Shown here one piece after another: positions 1 to 8,465 of a stretch of DNA of 64,000 nt (position 1 is its first letter; each line of letters starts with the position of its first letter). The DNA is from Actinoplanes utahensis (GTDB lineage Bacteria; Actinomycetota; Actinomycetes; Mycobacteriales; Micromonosporaceae), in NCBI RefSeq assembly GCF_016862455.1, contig NZ_BOMZ01000088.1, forward strand, positions 62,001 through 126,000, given 5' to 3'. Below the pieces are notes generated by a model. The model was given only the letters and a program-made list of their open reading frames with translations. It had not been told where the DNA came from and searched no databases. Both the position numbers and the translations under genes were made by a program.

Positions 1-1395
1 GATGTCGTTACGCCAGGTGTCGGCGGCGGAGAAGCCACCGGCTGCCGCGTCGAGCGTGACGGCGACCGTCGCATCGAACGCGCCGTAACCGTCGGCGGCG
101 GTGAACAGGTCGATCCGGCCCCACTGCTCCGGGCCGTCCAGGATCGGGTTGCCTGCGGCGAGACCGGTGGTCCGCAGCACCTCGCGGCGCTGCGCGGCGT
201 CCAGGTAGGGCAGCCGGGTCTCCAGCAGCACCTCGGCGCCGGCCGGGACGGCGAACCTCGCGCCGGACCGGCGGCCGGGCAGGCCGTAGGTGACCTTCGG
301 CGCCACGACGGCGGCGTTGACGTCCCGGTCGGCGTACGCGTCGGCGGCGTCCGCCCGGTGCGCCGCGGCGAAGACGTCCGGGCCGGCGTGGGCCTGGAAG
401 TACGCCAGAGCCTGCGCGCGGGCCTCGGCCTTCAGCGTCGCGTTCGCCGGGTCGCCGAGGATCGCGGCGGCCAGCGCGGTGCCGAGGATCCGGCCGCCGA
501 TCACGTCGACCGGGGAGTGCATGCCGGCGACGATCCGGGTGTGCGCCAGGTCGTACGCGGCCGTCACCAGCTCCTGGAACCGCTCCGGCACCGCGTAGGC
601 GAACGCCAGCGCCGCCATGTACAGCGCGTTGGTGTGGCCGCTGACGTAGCCGCCGTCGTCGGCCGGGCTGGTGCTCCGCTGGCGCAGGAGCTGCGGGGTC
701 ACCACGACGTCCGAGTCGTAGACCGGGTAGCCGAACTCGTCGACCGCGCCGGTCGGGACGACCTCGCTGTCGTCGGTCATCCGCCACGGGCGCGGGTACT
801 GGAAGGAGAACTTGGCCGGGTTGCCGGACGACCAGTTGCCGCGGACCGTGTTGACCAGGGTGACGACCTTGCCGAGGGCCGACGCGGGGTTGCCGGCGCC
901 GAGCGCCGAGCCGGCGGGGGCGCCGGCCGGGACGGCGTCGCTGACCGTGGTCGCCGGGGTCGTCGCCGGGGCCTCGGTGATGCCGGTGACGGCGAGGGCG
1001 CCGGCTTTGTAGACATCGGCGAGCGGGCCGAGGCCGGCGATCACCGAGTACGACTGGTGCTGGCGGTCGACGACGAACGAGCGGGCGGCCTCGGCGGCGG
1101 TCCGGTTCCGGGTGGTCCGCACGACGTAGCGGACGTTGGCGCGCAGGAAGGCGGCGTCCAGGACGGTGCCGGTGTTCCAGGCGGCGCCGGTGCTCCACAC
1201 CCGGTGGAAGCCGGAGAGGATCCGGACGGCGGCGTTCGTCTCGGCGGTCAGGTTCGCCGTGGTATTGGTCTTGTAGGCGTCGATGAACGAAGAGGCCGTG
1301 CTCCCGGCCGCCCGGGCGACGGTGCCAGGGCCCGCGACCAGGCTCGCCGTTCCGGCGGCGCCTGCGATCAGGAGAGTACGGCGGCTGACGTTCAC
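1..1395 (-). CDS. Secreted PAP2-family acid phosphatase/haloperoxidase-like protein (partial)
   Basis: Putative extracytoplasmic phosphomonoesterase of the PAP2/class A acid phosphatase fold. The GTG start (GGAG 5 nt upstream) opens a twin-arginine signal, SRRTLLIAG, followed by a hydrophobic stretch and ARAAG. All three active-site motifs can be read: KFSFQYPRP (K-x6-RP, Lys195), SGHTNA (residues 252-257) and TRIVAGMHSPVD (R-x5-H-x3-D, Arg287, His293, Asp297). About 150 residues follow the catalytic core with no recognised domain. The reading frame runs off the left edge of the window, so the C terminus is missing. It is transcribed divergently from the secreted hydrolase at 1539. The family is clear; the physiological substrate is not. 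Confidence 0.85.
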   Translation of the reverse strand, partial: MNVSRRTLLIAGAAGTASLVAGPGTVARAAGSTASSFIDAYKTNTTANLTAETNAAVRILSGFHRVWSTGAAWNTGTVLDAAFLRANVRYVVRTTRNRTAAEAARSFVVDRQHQSYSVIAGLGPLADVYKAGALAVTGITEAPATTPATTVSDAVPAGAPAGSALGAGNPASALGKVVTLVNTVRGNWSSGNPAKFSFQYPRPWRMTDDSEVVPTGAVDEFGYPVYDSDVVVTPQLLRQRSTSPADDGGYVSGHTNALYMAALAFAYAVPERFQELVTAAYDLAHTRIVAGMHSPVDVIGGRILGTALAAAILGDPANATLKAEARAQALAYFQAHAGPDVFAAAHRADAADAYADRDVNAAVVAPKVTYGLPGRRSGARFAVPAGAEVLLETRLPYLDAAQRREVLRTTGLAAGNPILDGPEQWGRIDLFTAADGYGAFDATVAVTLDAAAGGFSAADTWRNDI

Positions 1396-1538
1396 GGGAA
1401 CTCCACAACATGCGGGGGCGGGATCGCGTTCAGCCTTGGTGGATCAGACGACCGATTTCCCAACCGACGCTGTTGTTAACGTGAACATATCTCGAATGGC
1501 CTTCCGTTTCGGCGAGGGTCGATGGAAGGCTGCCGCCC

Positions 1539-2828
1539 ATGAAACGCGCTCTCGTGGCGTTCGCCGCCCTCGCCGGCACGCTTGTCGTCGCGCCCGCCGC
1601 CCCGGCACACGCGGCCGGCGGCTCCTTCTCCGTCCTCACCTACAACGTCGCCGGGCTCCCCGAGATCATCTCCAGCGCGGAGACCGACCGGAAGACCGCC
1701 CACACCGCGATCGGGCAGCGCCTCGGCCCCTTCGACGTGGTGCACGTCCAGGAGGACTTCAACTACCACGCCTACCTTTACGCGGCCGACACCACCCACG
1801 CCCACCGCACGCCCACCAGCGGCGGCGCGGGCATCGGCTCCGGGCTCAACACCGTGTCGCGGCTGCCCTACGACACCGACGACTTCGAGCGCGGCGACTG
1901 GGACTCCTGCCAGTTCGACTCCGGCGACTGCCTGACCCCGAAAGGCTTCACCTTCGCCCGGCACCGCGTCGCCGACGGCGTCTACGTCGACTTCTACAAC
2001 CTGCACACCAACGCCGGCACCAGTACGGGCGATCAGGAGTCCCGCGCCGACAACCTGAGCCAGCTCTCCGAGTTCATCGCCACCCACTCGGCGGGCAACG
2101 CGGTGATCGTCATGGGCGACACCAACACCCGCTACACCCGGGCCGCCGACACGATCCGGCAGTTCGTCGCGGACAACGGGCTCACCGACGCGTGGGTGAA
2201 GCTGGAGCGCGGTGGCACCCCACCGGCCGCCGGCGCGGACGCGCTGCTCTGCGACCCGGCCGCGCTGACCGACGCCTGCGAGGTCGTCGACAAGATCCTG
2301 TACCGGTCGAGCCGGGCGGTCACGCTGAACGCCACCGGGTACGCCAATGAGGAGGCGAGCTTCACGAAGCTCTCCGACCACTACCCGATCAGCGCGTCGT
2401 TCACGTGGACGGCCACCCCGGACATCACGTTCAGCGAGCAGTTCGGCGGGCCGCACGGCAGCCATTACAACGATATCTCCGACATTTCATCCAGGCCGGC
2501 GAGCGTCGGCTTGCGCGCAGGCTCACGGGTCGATCAGGTGAGCCTCGGTGAGCTGGCGCACGGCGGAACCGGTGGGACCGCGAAGTCGCTGACGCTCGGC
2601 TCATCGGAGTACGTGACGAGCGCTCAACTCTGCCGTGGCAGTCATAACGGTCATACACGCATCTTTTATGTTAAATTTGTCACGTCGCTGGGCAACAGCA
2701 TCGCCGGCGGGACCACTACGCCGGACTGCGTGACCAGGACCGCCCCGAGCGGGTTCCAGATCGCCGGCTTCCATGGCCGGTCCGGGAGCGCCGTCGACAA
2801 ACTGGGGTTCATCTACACCCGCCGCTGA
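1539..2828 (+). CDS. Secreted endonuclease/exonuclease/phosphatase-fold hydrolase with C-terminal jacalin-like lectin domain
   Basis: A 429-residue exported protein. Residues 1-25 form a Sec signal peptide ending AHA. Residues 30-290 show the DNase I-like (EEP) core: LTYNVAGLP, VHVQEDF (metal ligand Glu72), NLHTNAG (His156), MGDTNTR (Asp194, Asn196) and the terminal SDHYP (Asp280, His281). The TYNVxGLP form and HTNAG loop resemble bacterial sphingomyelinase C-type phosphodiesterases more than nucleases. Residues from about 298 (FSEQFGGPHG) to the end (KLGFIYTRR) match a jacalin-like beta-prism lectin, which probably targets the enzyme to glycans. The lectin half uses AT-ending codons (TTT, TAT, GTT, AAA) that are rare in the catalytic half. 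A strong hairpin follows the stop. Substrate (sphingomyelin, other phosphodiester or DNA) cannot be decided. Confidence 0.85.
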   Translation: MKRALVAFAALAGTLVVAPAAPAHAAGGSFSVLTYNVAGLPEIISSAETDRKTAHTAIGQRLGPFDVVHVQEDFNYHAYLYAADTTHAHRTPTSGGAGIGSGLNTVSRLPYDTDDFERGDWDSCQFDSGDCLTPKGFTFARHRVADGVYVDFYNLHTNAGTSTGDQESRADNLSQLSEFIATHSAGNAVIVMGDTNTRYTRAADTIRQFVADNGLTDAWVKLERGGTPPAAGADALLCDPAALTDACEVVDKILYRSSRAVTLNATGYANEEASFTKLSDHYPISASFTWTATPDITFSEQFGGPHGSHYNDISDISSRPASVGLRAGSRVDQVSLGELAHGGTGGTAKSLTLGSSEYVTSAQLCRGSHNGHTRIFYVKFVTSLGNSIAGGTTTPDCVTRTAPSGFQIAGFHGRSGSAVDKLGFIYTRR

Positions 2829-2849
2829 TCCGTACGTCTCGATCCCGCG

Positions 2850-2886
2850 TGATGCGGCGCCGCGACGGGTATCCGGCGCCGCATCA
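2850..2886 (+). terminator. Hairpin terminator after the lectin-hydrolase gene
   Basis: Perfect 13-bp inverted repeat: TGATGCGGCGCCG at 2850-2862 pairs with CGGCGCCGCATCA at 2874-2886 around an 11-nt loop, 21 nt after the TGA at 2826-2828. No U-tract, as is usual in high-GC actinobacteria. Confidence 0.7.
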
Positions 2887-2984
2887 TTCGGCAGGGCCTG
2901 CACACCCGATCACCCACCGGATCTGAGGCCGCCGTCCCGGAAGTGGCCCGCGACGGGCCGGGCGGCCGGTTCCTACCGTGAGGC

Positions 2985-4355
2985 GTGCACAAGCATCTCA
3001 CCGGCGACCTGGCCGCCCTGCCCGACCTGCTGCAGACCACCCGCGACTACGCCGTCTCCGTGCTGGCCGGCCTCGGCGAGCGCCCGGTCGCCCCGCCGCC
3101 GGTCCCCGTCCCCGCCGCCCCGCTCCCGCTCGTGGGCGCCGGCACGGCGGGCGCGCTCGCCGAGTTCCAGCGCCGCTGGGCGCCCGGTTTCTCCGGCAGC
3201 GCCGGCCCCCGCTACCTGGGCTTCGTCACCGGCGGCGCGACCCCGGCAGCGCTCGCCGGCGACTGGCTGACCGGCGCGTTCGACCAGAACGGCTCGAACC
3301 GTTCCGGTTCCTCCGCCGCCGGTCTGGAGGACGAGACGGTCGCCTGGCTGCGCGAGATGTTCGGCCTCGGCCCCGAGCACAGCGGCGCCTTCGTCAGCGG
3401 CGCGACCATGTCGAACCTGGTCGGCCTGGCCGTCGGCCGGGAGTGGATCGGCAGGCGCCTCGGCGTCGACGTCGCCCGGCAGGGCCTGGCCGCGCTCGGC
3501 GAGATCACCGTCCTGTCCGGAACCGCCCACAGCAGCGTCTACAAGGCCCTGTCGATCCTCGGCGCCGGCCGGGACGCCCTGCGCCCGGTCGCCACCCTGC
3601 CGGACCGCGAGGCCGTCGACGTGTCCGCGCTCGCCGCGGCCCTGGAGTCCCTCGACGGCCGGCCGGCGATCGTCGTCGCCAACGCCGGAACGGTGAACAC
3701 CGTCGACTTCGACGACCTGCGCGCCATCCTCGCGCTGCGCGACCGTTACCCGTTCTGGCTGCACGTGGACGCCGCGTTCGGTGGTTTCGCCGCCCTCTCC
3801 CCCGACCACGCCCACCTGGTCGACGGCCTCACCGAGGCCGACTCGGTCTGCGTCGACCTGCACAAGTGGCTCAACGTCCCGTACGACGCGGCCGTCCAGT
3901 TCACCCGCCACCGCGACCTGCAGGTGGCGGTCTTCCAGAACTCCGCCGCCTACCTGCCCGCCGTCTCCGGCGACCCCGACTTCTTCCACCTCACCCCGGA
4001 GAACTCACGCCGGCTGCGGGCCCTGGCCGCCTGGTTCACGCTTGCCGCCTACGGCGCCGACGGCCACCGCACGATCGTCACCGGCGCGATCGCCGCGGCA
4101 CATCGGCTCGGCGCGCGCCTCACGGCCATCCCGGGCGTGCGGTTGCTCTCCCCGGTACGCCTGAACGTCGTCTGCTTCAGCGTCCCCACCGACGTCCCCG
4201 CCCTGGTCCAGGCGATCGCCGATTCCGGCGAGGCGTTCCTGACCCCGACCGTCTACCGGGGCGAGCCGGCCCTGCGCGCCGCCTTCTCCAACTGGCGGAC
4301 CACCCCCGCCGACGCCGACCGCGTCGCCGCCCTCCTCGAGAGACTCCTCACCTGA
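2985..4355 (+). CDS. Group II PLP-dependent amino-acid decarboxylase
   Basis: A 456-residue cytosolic enzyme of the aromatic-amino-acid/glutamate decarboxylase superfamily. GTG start. The cofactor pocket is intact: HVDAAFGG (His260 stacks on the PLP ring, Asp262 pairs with its nitrogen) and DLHKWLNVPYD, with the Schiff-base Lys294. The N-terminal arm has SGSSAAGLEDETVAWLREM and the glycine-rich segment GAFVSGATMSNL, both typical of the fold. It stands alone, converging on the DeoR-type regulator at 4371 with only 15 nt between stops. The amine product cannot be told from sequence; tyrosine, tryptophan/DOPA and 2,4-diaminobutyrate decarboxylases share these motifs. Confidence 0.85.
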   Translation: MHKHLTGDLAALPDLLQTTRDYAVSVLAGLGERPVAPPPVPVPAAPLPLVGAGTAGALAEFQRRWAPGFSGSAGPRYLGFVTGGATPAALAGDWLTGAFDQNGSNRSGSSAAGLEDETVAWLREMFGLGPEHSGAFVSGATMSNLVGLAVGREWIGRRLGVDVARQGLAALGEITVLSGTAHSSVYKALSILGAGRDALRPVATLPDREAVDVSALAAALESLDGRPAIVVANAGTVNTVDFDDLRAILALRDRYPFWLHVDAAFGGFAALSPDHAHLVDGLTEADSVCVDLHKWLNVPYDAAVQFTRHRDLQVAVFQNSAAYLPAVSGDPDFFHLTPENSRRLRALAAWFTLAAYGADGHRTIVTGAIAAAHRLGARLTAIPGVRLLSPVRLNVVCFSVPTDVPALVQAIADSGEAFLTPTVYRGEPALRAAFSNWRTTPADADRVAALLERLLT

Positions 4356-4370
4356 CCGGGCGCCACGGGG

Positions 4371-5111
4371 TCACGCGGGGACGACGGTCAGGCCGGTGAG
4401 GGCCGGGTGGGTGGGTGGCGCGTCGGTGACGATGCCGGTGACCTGGTCGGGGGGCAGGACCAGGAACGGTGAGGCGGCGCCGATCTTCTCGCTGCTGGCC
4501 AGCACGTACGTCTCGGCGGCCCGGCCGGCCAGGGTGCGTTTCATCGCGGCCTCGTCGGGGTCGCCGGTGGTGAGGCCGGCCTCGTGGTGGACGCCGGTGA
4601 CGCCCAGCAGGAACAGGTCGGCGGTGACGCCGCGGGCCGCCTCGGCCGCCGCGGCGCCGCAGGTGACGGCCGAATGCTTGAAGAGGCGGCCGCCGAGCAC
4701 GTAGACGTCGACCGCCGGATGGCTGACCAGGGCCGCCGCGACGGTCGGGCTGTGCGTGACGACGGTGGCCGTCAGATCGGGTGGCAGGGCGGCGGTGACC
4801 GCGAGCGCCGTCGTGCCCCCGTCGAGCAGCACCGTCGTGCCCGGCCGGATCAGCCCGGCGGCCGCCGCGGCGACCCGCTCCTTGCTGGAGGTGGCGACCG
4901 TGGCCCGGGTCGCGTAGTCGGCCAGCGCGGGGGAGACCGGCAGCGCGCCCCCGTAGACCCGCTGGCAGAGCCCGGCGGCGGCCATCTCCCGCAGGTCGCG
5001 GCGGATGCTGTCCTCGGCCACTCCGAGTTCGGCGGCGATCTCCTTGGCCACCAGTTTGCCGTCGGCGCGCAGCCGCTCCATGAGGAAGTCCCGACGCTCC
5101 GCCGCCAACAT
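4371..5111 (-). CDS. DeoR-family transcriptional regulator
   Basis: A 246-residue repressor-type protein. An N-terminal DeoR winged helix (residues 1-57: ERRDFLMERLRADGKL, then VAEDSIRRDLREMAAAGL, then RVYGGAL) is followed by the DeoR C-terminal effector domain (about 75-230), which in this family senses phosphorylated sugars and keeps the LLDGGTTA and LGVTGVH motifs. It is divergent from the gene at 5171 across 59 nt, so it probably controls both itself and that gene, whose product belongs to a nucleoside/deoxyribose-related fold. The ligand is inference only. Confidence 0.88.
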   Translation of the reverse strand: MLAAERRDFLMERLRADGKLVAKEIAAELGVAEDSIRRDLREMAAAGLCQRVYGGALPVSPALADYATRATVATSSKERVAAAAAGLIRPGTTVLLDGGTTALAVTAALPPDLTATVVTHSPTVAAALVSHPAVDVYVLGGRLFKHSAVTCGAAAAEAARGVTADLFLLGVTGVHHEAGLTTGDPDEAAMKRTLAGRAAETYVLASSEKIGAASPFLVLPPDQVTGIVTDAPPTHPALTGLTVVPA

Positions 5112-5170
5112 TCCGTGTTCTCCCTTACTCTTGTCGACTATTGCGCGTTTGTCAGTGTAGGTTACCGGCC

Positions 5171-5569
5171 ATGATGATCCTGATCGCCGGACCCTACCGC
5201 TCCGGCACCGGTGACGACCCCGCCCTGCTGGACGCGAACCTCCGTCGTCTCGAGGAGGCCGCCTGGCCGATCTTCCAGGCCGGCCACCTGCCGATGATCG
5301 GCGAGTGGGTGGCGCTTCCGGTCCTGCGCGGCGCGGGCGGCACGAGCGTGGCCGACGGAATCGCGGAGCAGATCATGTATCCGGCCGCGGAACGTCTGCT
5401 GGCCGTCTGCGACGCCGTGCTGCGCCTGCCCGGCGAATCGAAGGGCGCCGACCAGGACGTGGCAATCGCGCAGAAACGCGGAATTCCCGTCTTCCGCAGC
5501 CTCACCGAGATCCCGGGCTGCGAGGGAGGACCGGCAACCCGAACGTGGTCGTCCGCGACGTCGAGCTGA
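5171..5569 (+). CDS. Nucleoside 2-deoxyribosyltransferase-like (DUF4406-type) protein
   Basis: A 132-residue single-domain protein. It begins MMILIAGPYRSG, the nucleotide-binding start of the deoxyribosyltransferase/DUF4406 fold, and continues GHLPMIGEWVALPVL and CDAVLRLPGESKGADQDV, the usual positions for the active-site region and an acidic residue. The ATG at 5171 was chosen because the family begins right there; the frame is open 30 nt further upstream but that would add an atypical leader. The last 17 residues (after EIPGCEG) look unlike the family and may be a drifted end. It is divergent from the DeoR regulator at 5111. Confidence 0.7.
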   Translation: MMILIAGPYRSGTGDDPALLDANLRRLEEAAWPIFQAGHLPMIGEWVALPVLRGAGGTSVADGIAEQIMYPAAERLLAVCDAVLRLPGESKGADQDVAIAQKRGIPVFRSLTEIPGCEGGPATRTWSSATSS

Positions 5570-5643
5570 TCGCGAAGGCTCGGCTGTCGCCGTGGGCGAC
5601 ATCGACGAGAGTGCTTGACAGGGATCGCCGGTGGCCATTGGAT

Positions 5644-5659
5644 GTTACCGGGAGGTAAC
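5644..5659 (+). promoter_or_regulatory. Inverted repeat enclosing the ribosome binding site of the 5663 gene
   Basis: GTTACC (5644-5649), GGGA, GGTAAC (5654-5659) form a 6-bp stem with a 4-nt loop. The Shine-Dalgarno GGGAGG lies in the loop and the right arm, and the ATG is at 5663. In RNA the hairpin could mask the ribosome binding site; as DNA it could be an operator. GTTACCGG also occurs at 5161-5168 just before the 5171 start. Confidence 0.4.
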
Positions 5660-5662
5660 GCG

Positions 5663-7018
5663 ATGATCATTCGCCGGGCCGTACTCGTCGCCGCACTGAT
5701 CGCCGGGATCCTGACCGGGTCACCGGCCGCGGCGGCCGATCCTGGGTGCTCGCCTCCGACGCCGAGCACCACGAGACCCGGCTATCTCGTCGCCGATCCG
5801 GACTGCGCGCTGGACGGCACCCCGTTCACCGCGCTGCCCGGCGCCCGGGCCCACACCGGGATCCGGGACGGCGCGGCGTACCGCATCGAGGTCCCGGACC
5901 GCTGGAACGGGCAGCTGGTCGTCTACGCCCACGGATACCGCGGGACCGGCACGACCGTCTACGTGAGCGACCCCGACCTGCGGGCGCACTACATCGCGAA
6001 GGGGTACGCGTGGGCGGCGTCCAGCTACGCCACCAACGGGTACGACGTCGGCCAGGGCGTCCGCGACACGCATGCGCTGATCGGGATCTTCCAGCAGGTC
6101 ACCGGTAAGCGGGCGCGGAACGTCTACATCTCCGGCGCGTCGATGGGCGGCCACGTCACCGCGGTCGCCGTCGAGGAGTACCCGCGGTCCTTCACCGGCG
6201 CGATGCCGTACTGCGGGGTCCTCGGCGACACCGAGCTGTTCGACTACTTCCTCGACGCCAACGTCACCGCGGCCGCCCTGGCCGACGTCGACATCGAGTT
6301 CCCGGCGCAGCCGGACGCCGGCTTCCCGGTCCGCTGGGCGCAGCAGGTGGGACAGATCAGGACCGCCTTGACCGGTACGGACGCCGGGCGCACCTGGTCC
6401 GATGTGCTGGAGCGGCGCTCGGGTGGGGAGCGGCCCGGTTTCCCGGCGGCGTTCGCCTACTGGAACGCGGCCTCGCAGGGCGGCCTGCCGTTCCTGTTCA
6501 GCGTCTACCCCGGCCTGACCGGCGGCACCGCGGGCATCGCGCCGGGCAACCTCACCGACAACCGGCGCACGCTGTACCGGGCCACCGACGGCCGACGGCT
6601 CACCGCCGCGGAGTGGCGGCTGAACGCCGAGGTGCTGCGGGTGCGGCGGACGGCGTACCCCGATCCGGGTCTCGCCGGTGTCCCGCGCGTCGACGGCCGC
6701 CCGCCGGTTCCGGTGCTGTCCCTGCACGGGATCGGTGATCTGTTCGTCCCGTTCTCGATGGAGCAGGAGTACGCCCGCCGCGCCGCCGCCAACGGCCGCG
6801 CCGGCCTGTTCGTCTCCCGGGCGGTCCGGGACGTCACGCACTGCGGCTTCACCTCCGACGAACTGAAGCGCGGCTTCGACGACCTGATCACCTGGACCCG
6901 CACCGGCCGCCGCCCGGCGGGCGACGCGATCCTGGACCGTCGCACGGTCGCCGCTCCGGGCTTCGGCTGTCGCTTCACCTCGCAGACCCGGCCGCAGTGG
7001 GCGCCCTGTCCCGCATGA
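5663..7018 (+). CDS. Secreted alpha/beta-hydrolase
   Basis: A 451-residue exported serine hydrolase. The ATG at 5663 follows GGGAGGTAACGCG and begins a clear signal peptide (MIIRRAVLVAALIAGIL, cleavage near AAAADP). The fold shows VVYAHGYRGTG (oxyanion-hole strand), the nucleophile elbow GASMGG with Ser160, an acid candidate in LHGIGDLFVPFS and a C-terminal His in DVTHCGFTSDE. Two cysteines soon after the signal peptide and others at the C-terminal end fit an extracellular disulfide-stabilised protein. Resemblance is to secreted esterases/peptidase-like hydrolases without close relation to one named enzyme, so the substrate is left open. The start lies in a hairpin (5644-5659). Confidence 0.8.
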   Translation: MIIRRAVLVAALIAGILTGSPAAAADPGCSPPTPSTTRPGYLVADPDCALDGTPFTALPGARAHTGIRDGAAYRIEVPDRWNGQLVVYAHGYRGTGTTVYVSDPDLRAHYIAKGYAWAASSYATNGYDVGQGVRDTHALIGIFQQVTGKRARNVYISGASMGGHVTAVAVEEYPRSFTGAMPYCGVLGDTELFDYFLDANVTAAALADVDIEFPAQPDAGFPVRWAQQVGQIRTALTGTDAGRTWSDVLERRSGGERPGFPAAFAYWNAASQGGLPFLFSVYPGLTGGTAGIAPGNLTDNRRTLYRATDGRRLTAAEWRLNAEVLRVRRTAYPDPGLAGVPRVDGRPPVPVLSLHGIGDLFVPFSMEQEYARRAAANGRAGLFVSRAVRDVTHCGFTSDELKRGFDDLITWTRTGRRPAGDAILDRRTVAAPGFGCRFTSQTRPQWAPCPA

Positions 7019-7052
7019 TCGACCGGTTTCACCGCTGCGGCATAGTGGACCC

Positions 7053-7322
7053 GTGCTGCCCCGCCCGCCCCGCATCTTCGCCGCCGACGAGATCCTCACC
7101 GGCCGCGTGCAACTCGACGGCTACCCGTTCCGCTACATCTACATCGTTCCGTCCGCGGGGTCGCTGTTCGCCGGTGGCGGCCGGTACCGGTTCAAGACCG
7201 GCAACAACGGCCCGCCCGACGAGATGCTGTCCGCGGTGGAGTTCCTGGAGACCCGCGGCTGGGAGATGGTGACCGTCGACATCAGCGGCCACGTCTGCTG
7301 CATGCGCCGCGTGCGCGCCTGA
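7053..7322 (+). CDS. Small hypothetical protein
   Basis: An 89-residue cytosolic protein of no recognised family, GTG start. It has a compact alpha/beta look: GYPFRYIYIVP, then GGGRYRFKTGNNG, then EMLSAVEFLETRGWEMVTVD, ending CCMRRVRA with adjacent cysteines. Codon positions show the strong GC bias of a real gene. It converges on the ESX-like module (stops 7322 and 7349). EFLETRGWEMV resembles the WE-type ending of small proteins of unknown function, but no function is proposed. Confidence 0.6.
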   Translation: MLPRPPRIFAADEILTGRVQLDGYPFRYIYIVPSAGSLFAGGGRYRFKTGNNGPPDEMLSAVEFLETRGWEMVTVDISGHVCCMRRVRA

Positions 7323-7348
7323 GGTTCACCCCCGGCGCGCACGCGGCG

Positions 7349-8119
7349 TCACCGGTTGACCGCTTGCGGCCAGGAGCCGCCGGGGAACACGTCGTTGTTG
7401 TTGTAGATGATCCGCGCCTCGGTCAGGGAGCTCATGCTGTCCACCATGTGCTGGGTGGCCCGCTTGAGGATCTCCAGGATCGCGGTGAGGGCGGACGCGA
7501 CCGCGTCGGCGACCGTGTCGATGGCCTCCAGGATCCCGAACACGGTGGCGATCTCGATGGCCGCCTCGATGATCGACTCGATCAGCTCGATCACCGGCTG
7601 GGTGACGTCGACCAGGAAGGCGGTGTTGAGCGCGGCGACGTCGACGAGCCACTGACCGGTCTCCTTGACGACGTTGGTGGTGCCCTGCAACGCCTTCTCC
7701 TGGCCCCACCGCTTCTCCCGGTAGGCGTCGCCGGCCTCGCCGCCCCAGGCGTGCAGACCGTTGGGCCGCACGTCCCGCGCGATGGCGACCGCCCCGCTGA
7801 GCTTCGGCAGGACGTCCTCGACCCAGCCGCGGCTGCGGCGGATCAGCGAGAGGATGGGCGCCGACGAGTCGAGGATCCGGCCGATCTCCTCGGCGACCTG
7901 GCGCAGTTGCGCGTTGAGCCGGTCCACCCGGTCCTGCACCTTGTCGCTGAAGAGCATGACACCGAAGGGCGAGACGTACGCCGCCGTCCGCAGGCACTCG
8001 TTGATGTTCGCGATGAGGCCGTCGTACGCCGGATCGATCCGGCGGATCTCGGTGCCGAGTTTGTCGATCGCCGCCTGCAGGGTCGCCTCGGCGGCCGAGT
8101 GGTCGGTTCCGGGTGCCAT
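7349..8119 (-). CDS. WXG100-like ESX/type VII secretion-associated protein with hydrophobic C-terminal region
   Basis: A 256-residue, almost entirely helical protein. The N-terminal half has long amphipathic helices separated by HAWGGEAGDAYREK, a WxG turn followed by the family's usual AxxAY pattern. The region after it (about 165-225) is rich in Ile/Ala/Val (VIELIESIIEAAIEIATVFG) and could be a membrane-active or coiled segment. Last gene of a three-gene minus-strand operon, 12 nt after the stop of the EspC-like gene. The WxG turn and its neighbours support an ESX substrate or chaperone role; no ESX ATPase (EccC) or membrane core is in the window, so export would depend on a system encoded elsewhere. 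Confidence 0.65.
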   Translation of the reverse strand: MAPGTDHSAAEATLQAAIDKLGTEIRRIDPAYDGLIANINECLRTAAYVSPFGVMLFSDKVQDRVDRLNAQLRQVAEEIGRILDSSAPILSLIRRSRGWVEDVLPKLSGAVAIARDVRPNGLHAWGGEAGDAYREKRWGQEKALQGTTNVVKETGQWLVDVAALNTAFLVDVTQPVIELIESIIEAAIEIATVFGILEAIDTVADAVASALTAILEILKRATQHMVDSMSSLTEARIIYNNNDVFPGGSWPQAVNR

Positions 8120-8131
8120 CGTCGTCTCCCT

Positions 8132-8464
8132 CTACTCGCCGTAGATCCGGACGAAGGCGGAGGCCGTCGTGCGGTCGCTGCCGTCGTACTCGTCCCGGGC
8201 GATGCGCAGGGCCCCGGCGATCTGGTCGAACTCGGCCTCCGCGTCCTTCAGCAGTGTCTGCACCAGGGTGAAGATGTCGTCGTAGGCGCTGGACAGCCGG
8301 CTGGCGGTCAGCGGGTCGCCGCAGAAGAACGACATCGGGTTCAGTCCGAGCCCACCGGCGGTGCCGCGCAGGTCGGCCATCAGGTCGGCGAGTTCCACCC
8401 ACTTCAGCGCCTCGTTCTCGAGCGCGTCGAGAACGACACGGACCTCTCCTCGGTTCTCCGGCAT
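8132..8464 (-). CDS. EspC-like type VII secretion target protein
   Basis: A 110-residue helical hairpin protein, middle gene of the ESX-like operon. The start MPENRGEVRV at 8464 was preferred because it lies 1 nt beyond the TGA of the upstream gene, giving translational coupling; an in-frame ATG further upstream would overlap that gene. The second helix ends DEYDGSDRTTASAF, containing a Y-x3-D motif (YDGSD) like the type VII export signal. The central turn GLNPMSFFCGDP lacks a canonical WxG. This layout (short helical hairpin, C-terminal YxxxD) fits the EspC/ESX-1 secretion-associated family. Confidence 0.65.
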   Translation of the reverse strand: MPENRGEVRVVLDALENEALKWVELADLMADLRGTAGGLGLNPMSFFCGDPLTASRLSSAYDDIFTLVQTLLKDAEAEFDQIAGALRIARDEYDGSDRTTASAFVRIYGE

Positions 8465-8465
8465 C

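Noticed and set aside
8..1411. Long minus-strand frame at the left edge
   Set aside because: It is extremely Arg/Pro-rich and out of phase with the PAP2 gene, whose motifs lie in the neighbouring frame.
1471..1490. PHO box before the PAP2 phosphatase
   Set aside because: Only one GTTCAC-type unit (minus strand) is present; the second 11-mer does not match.
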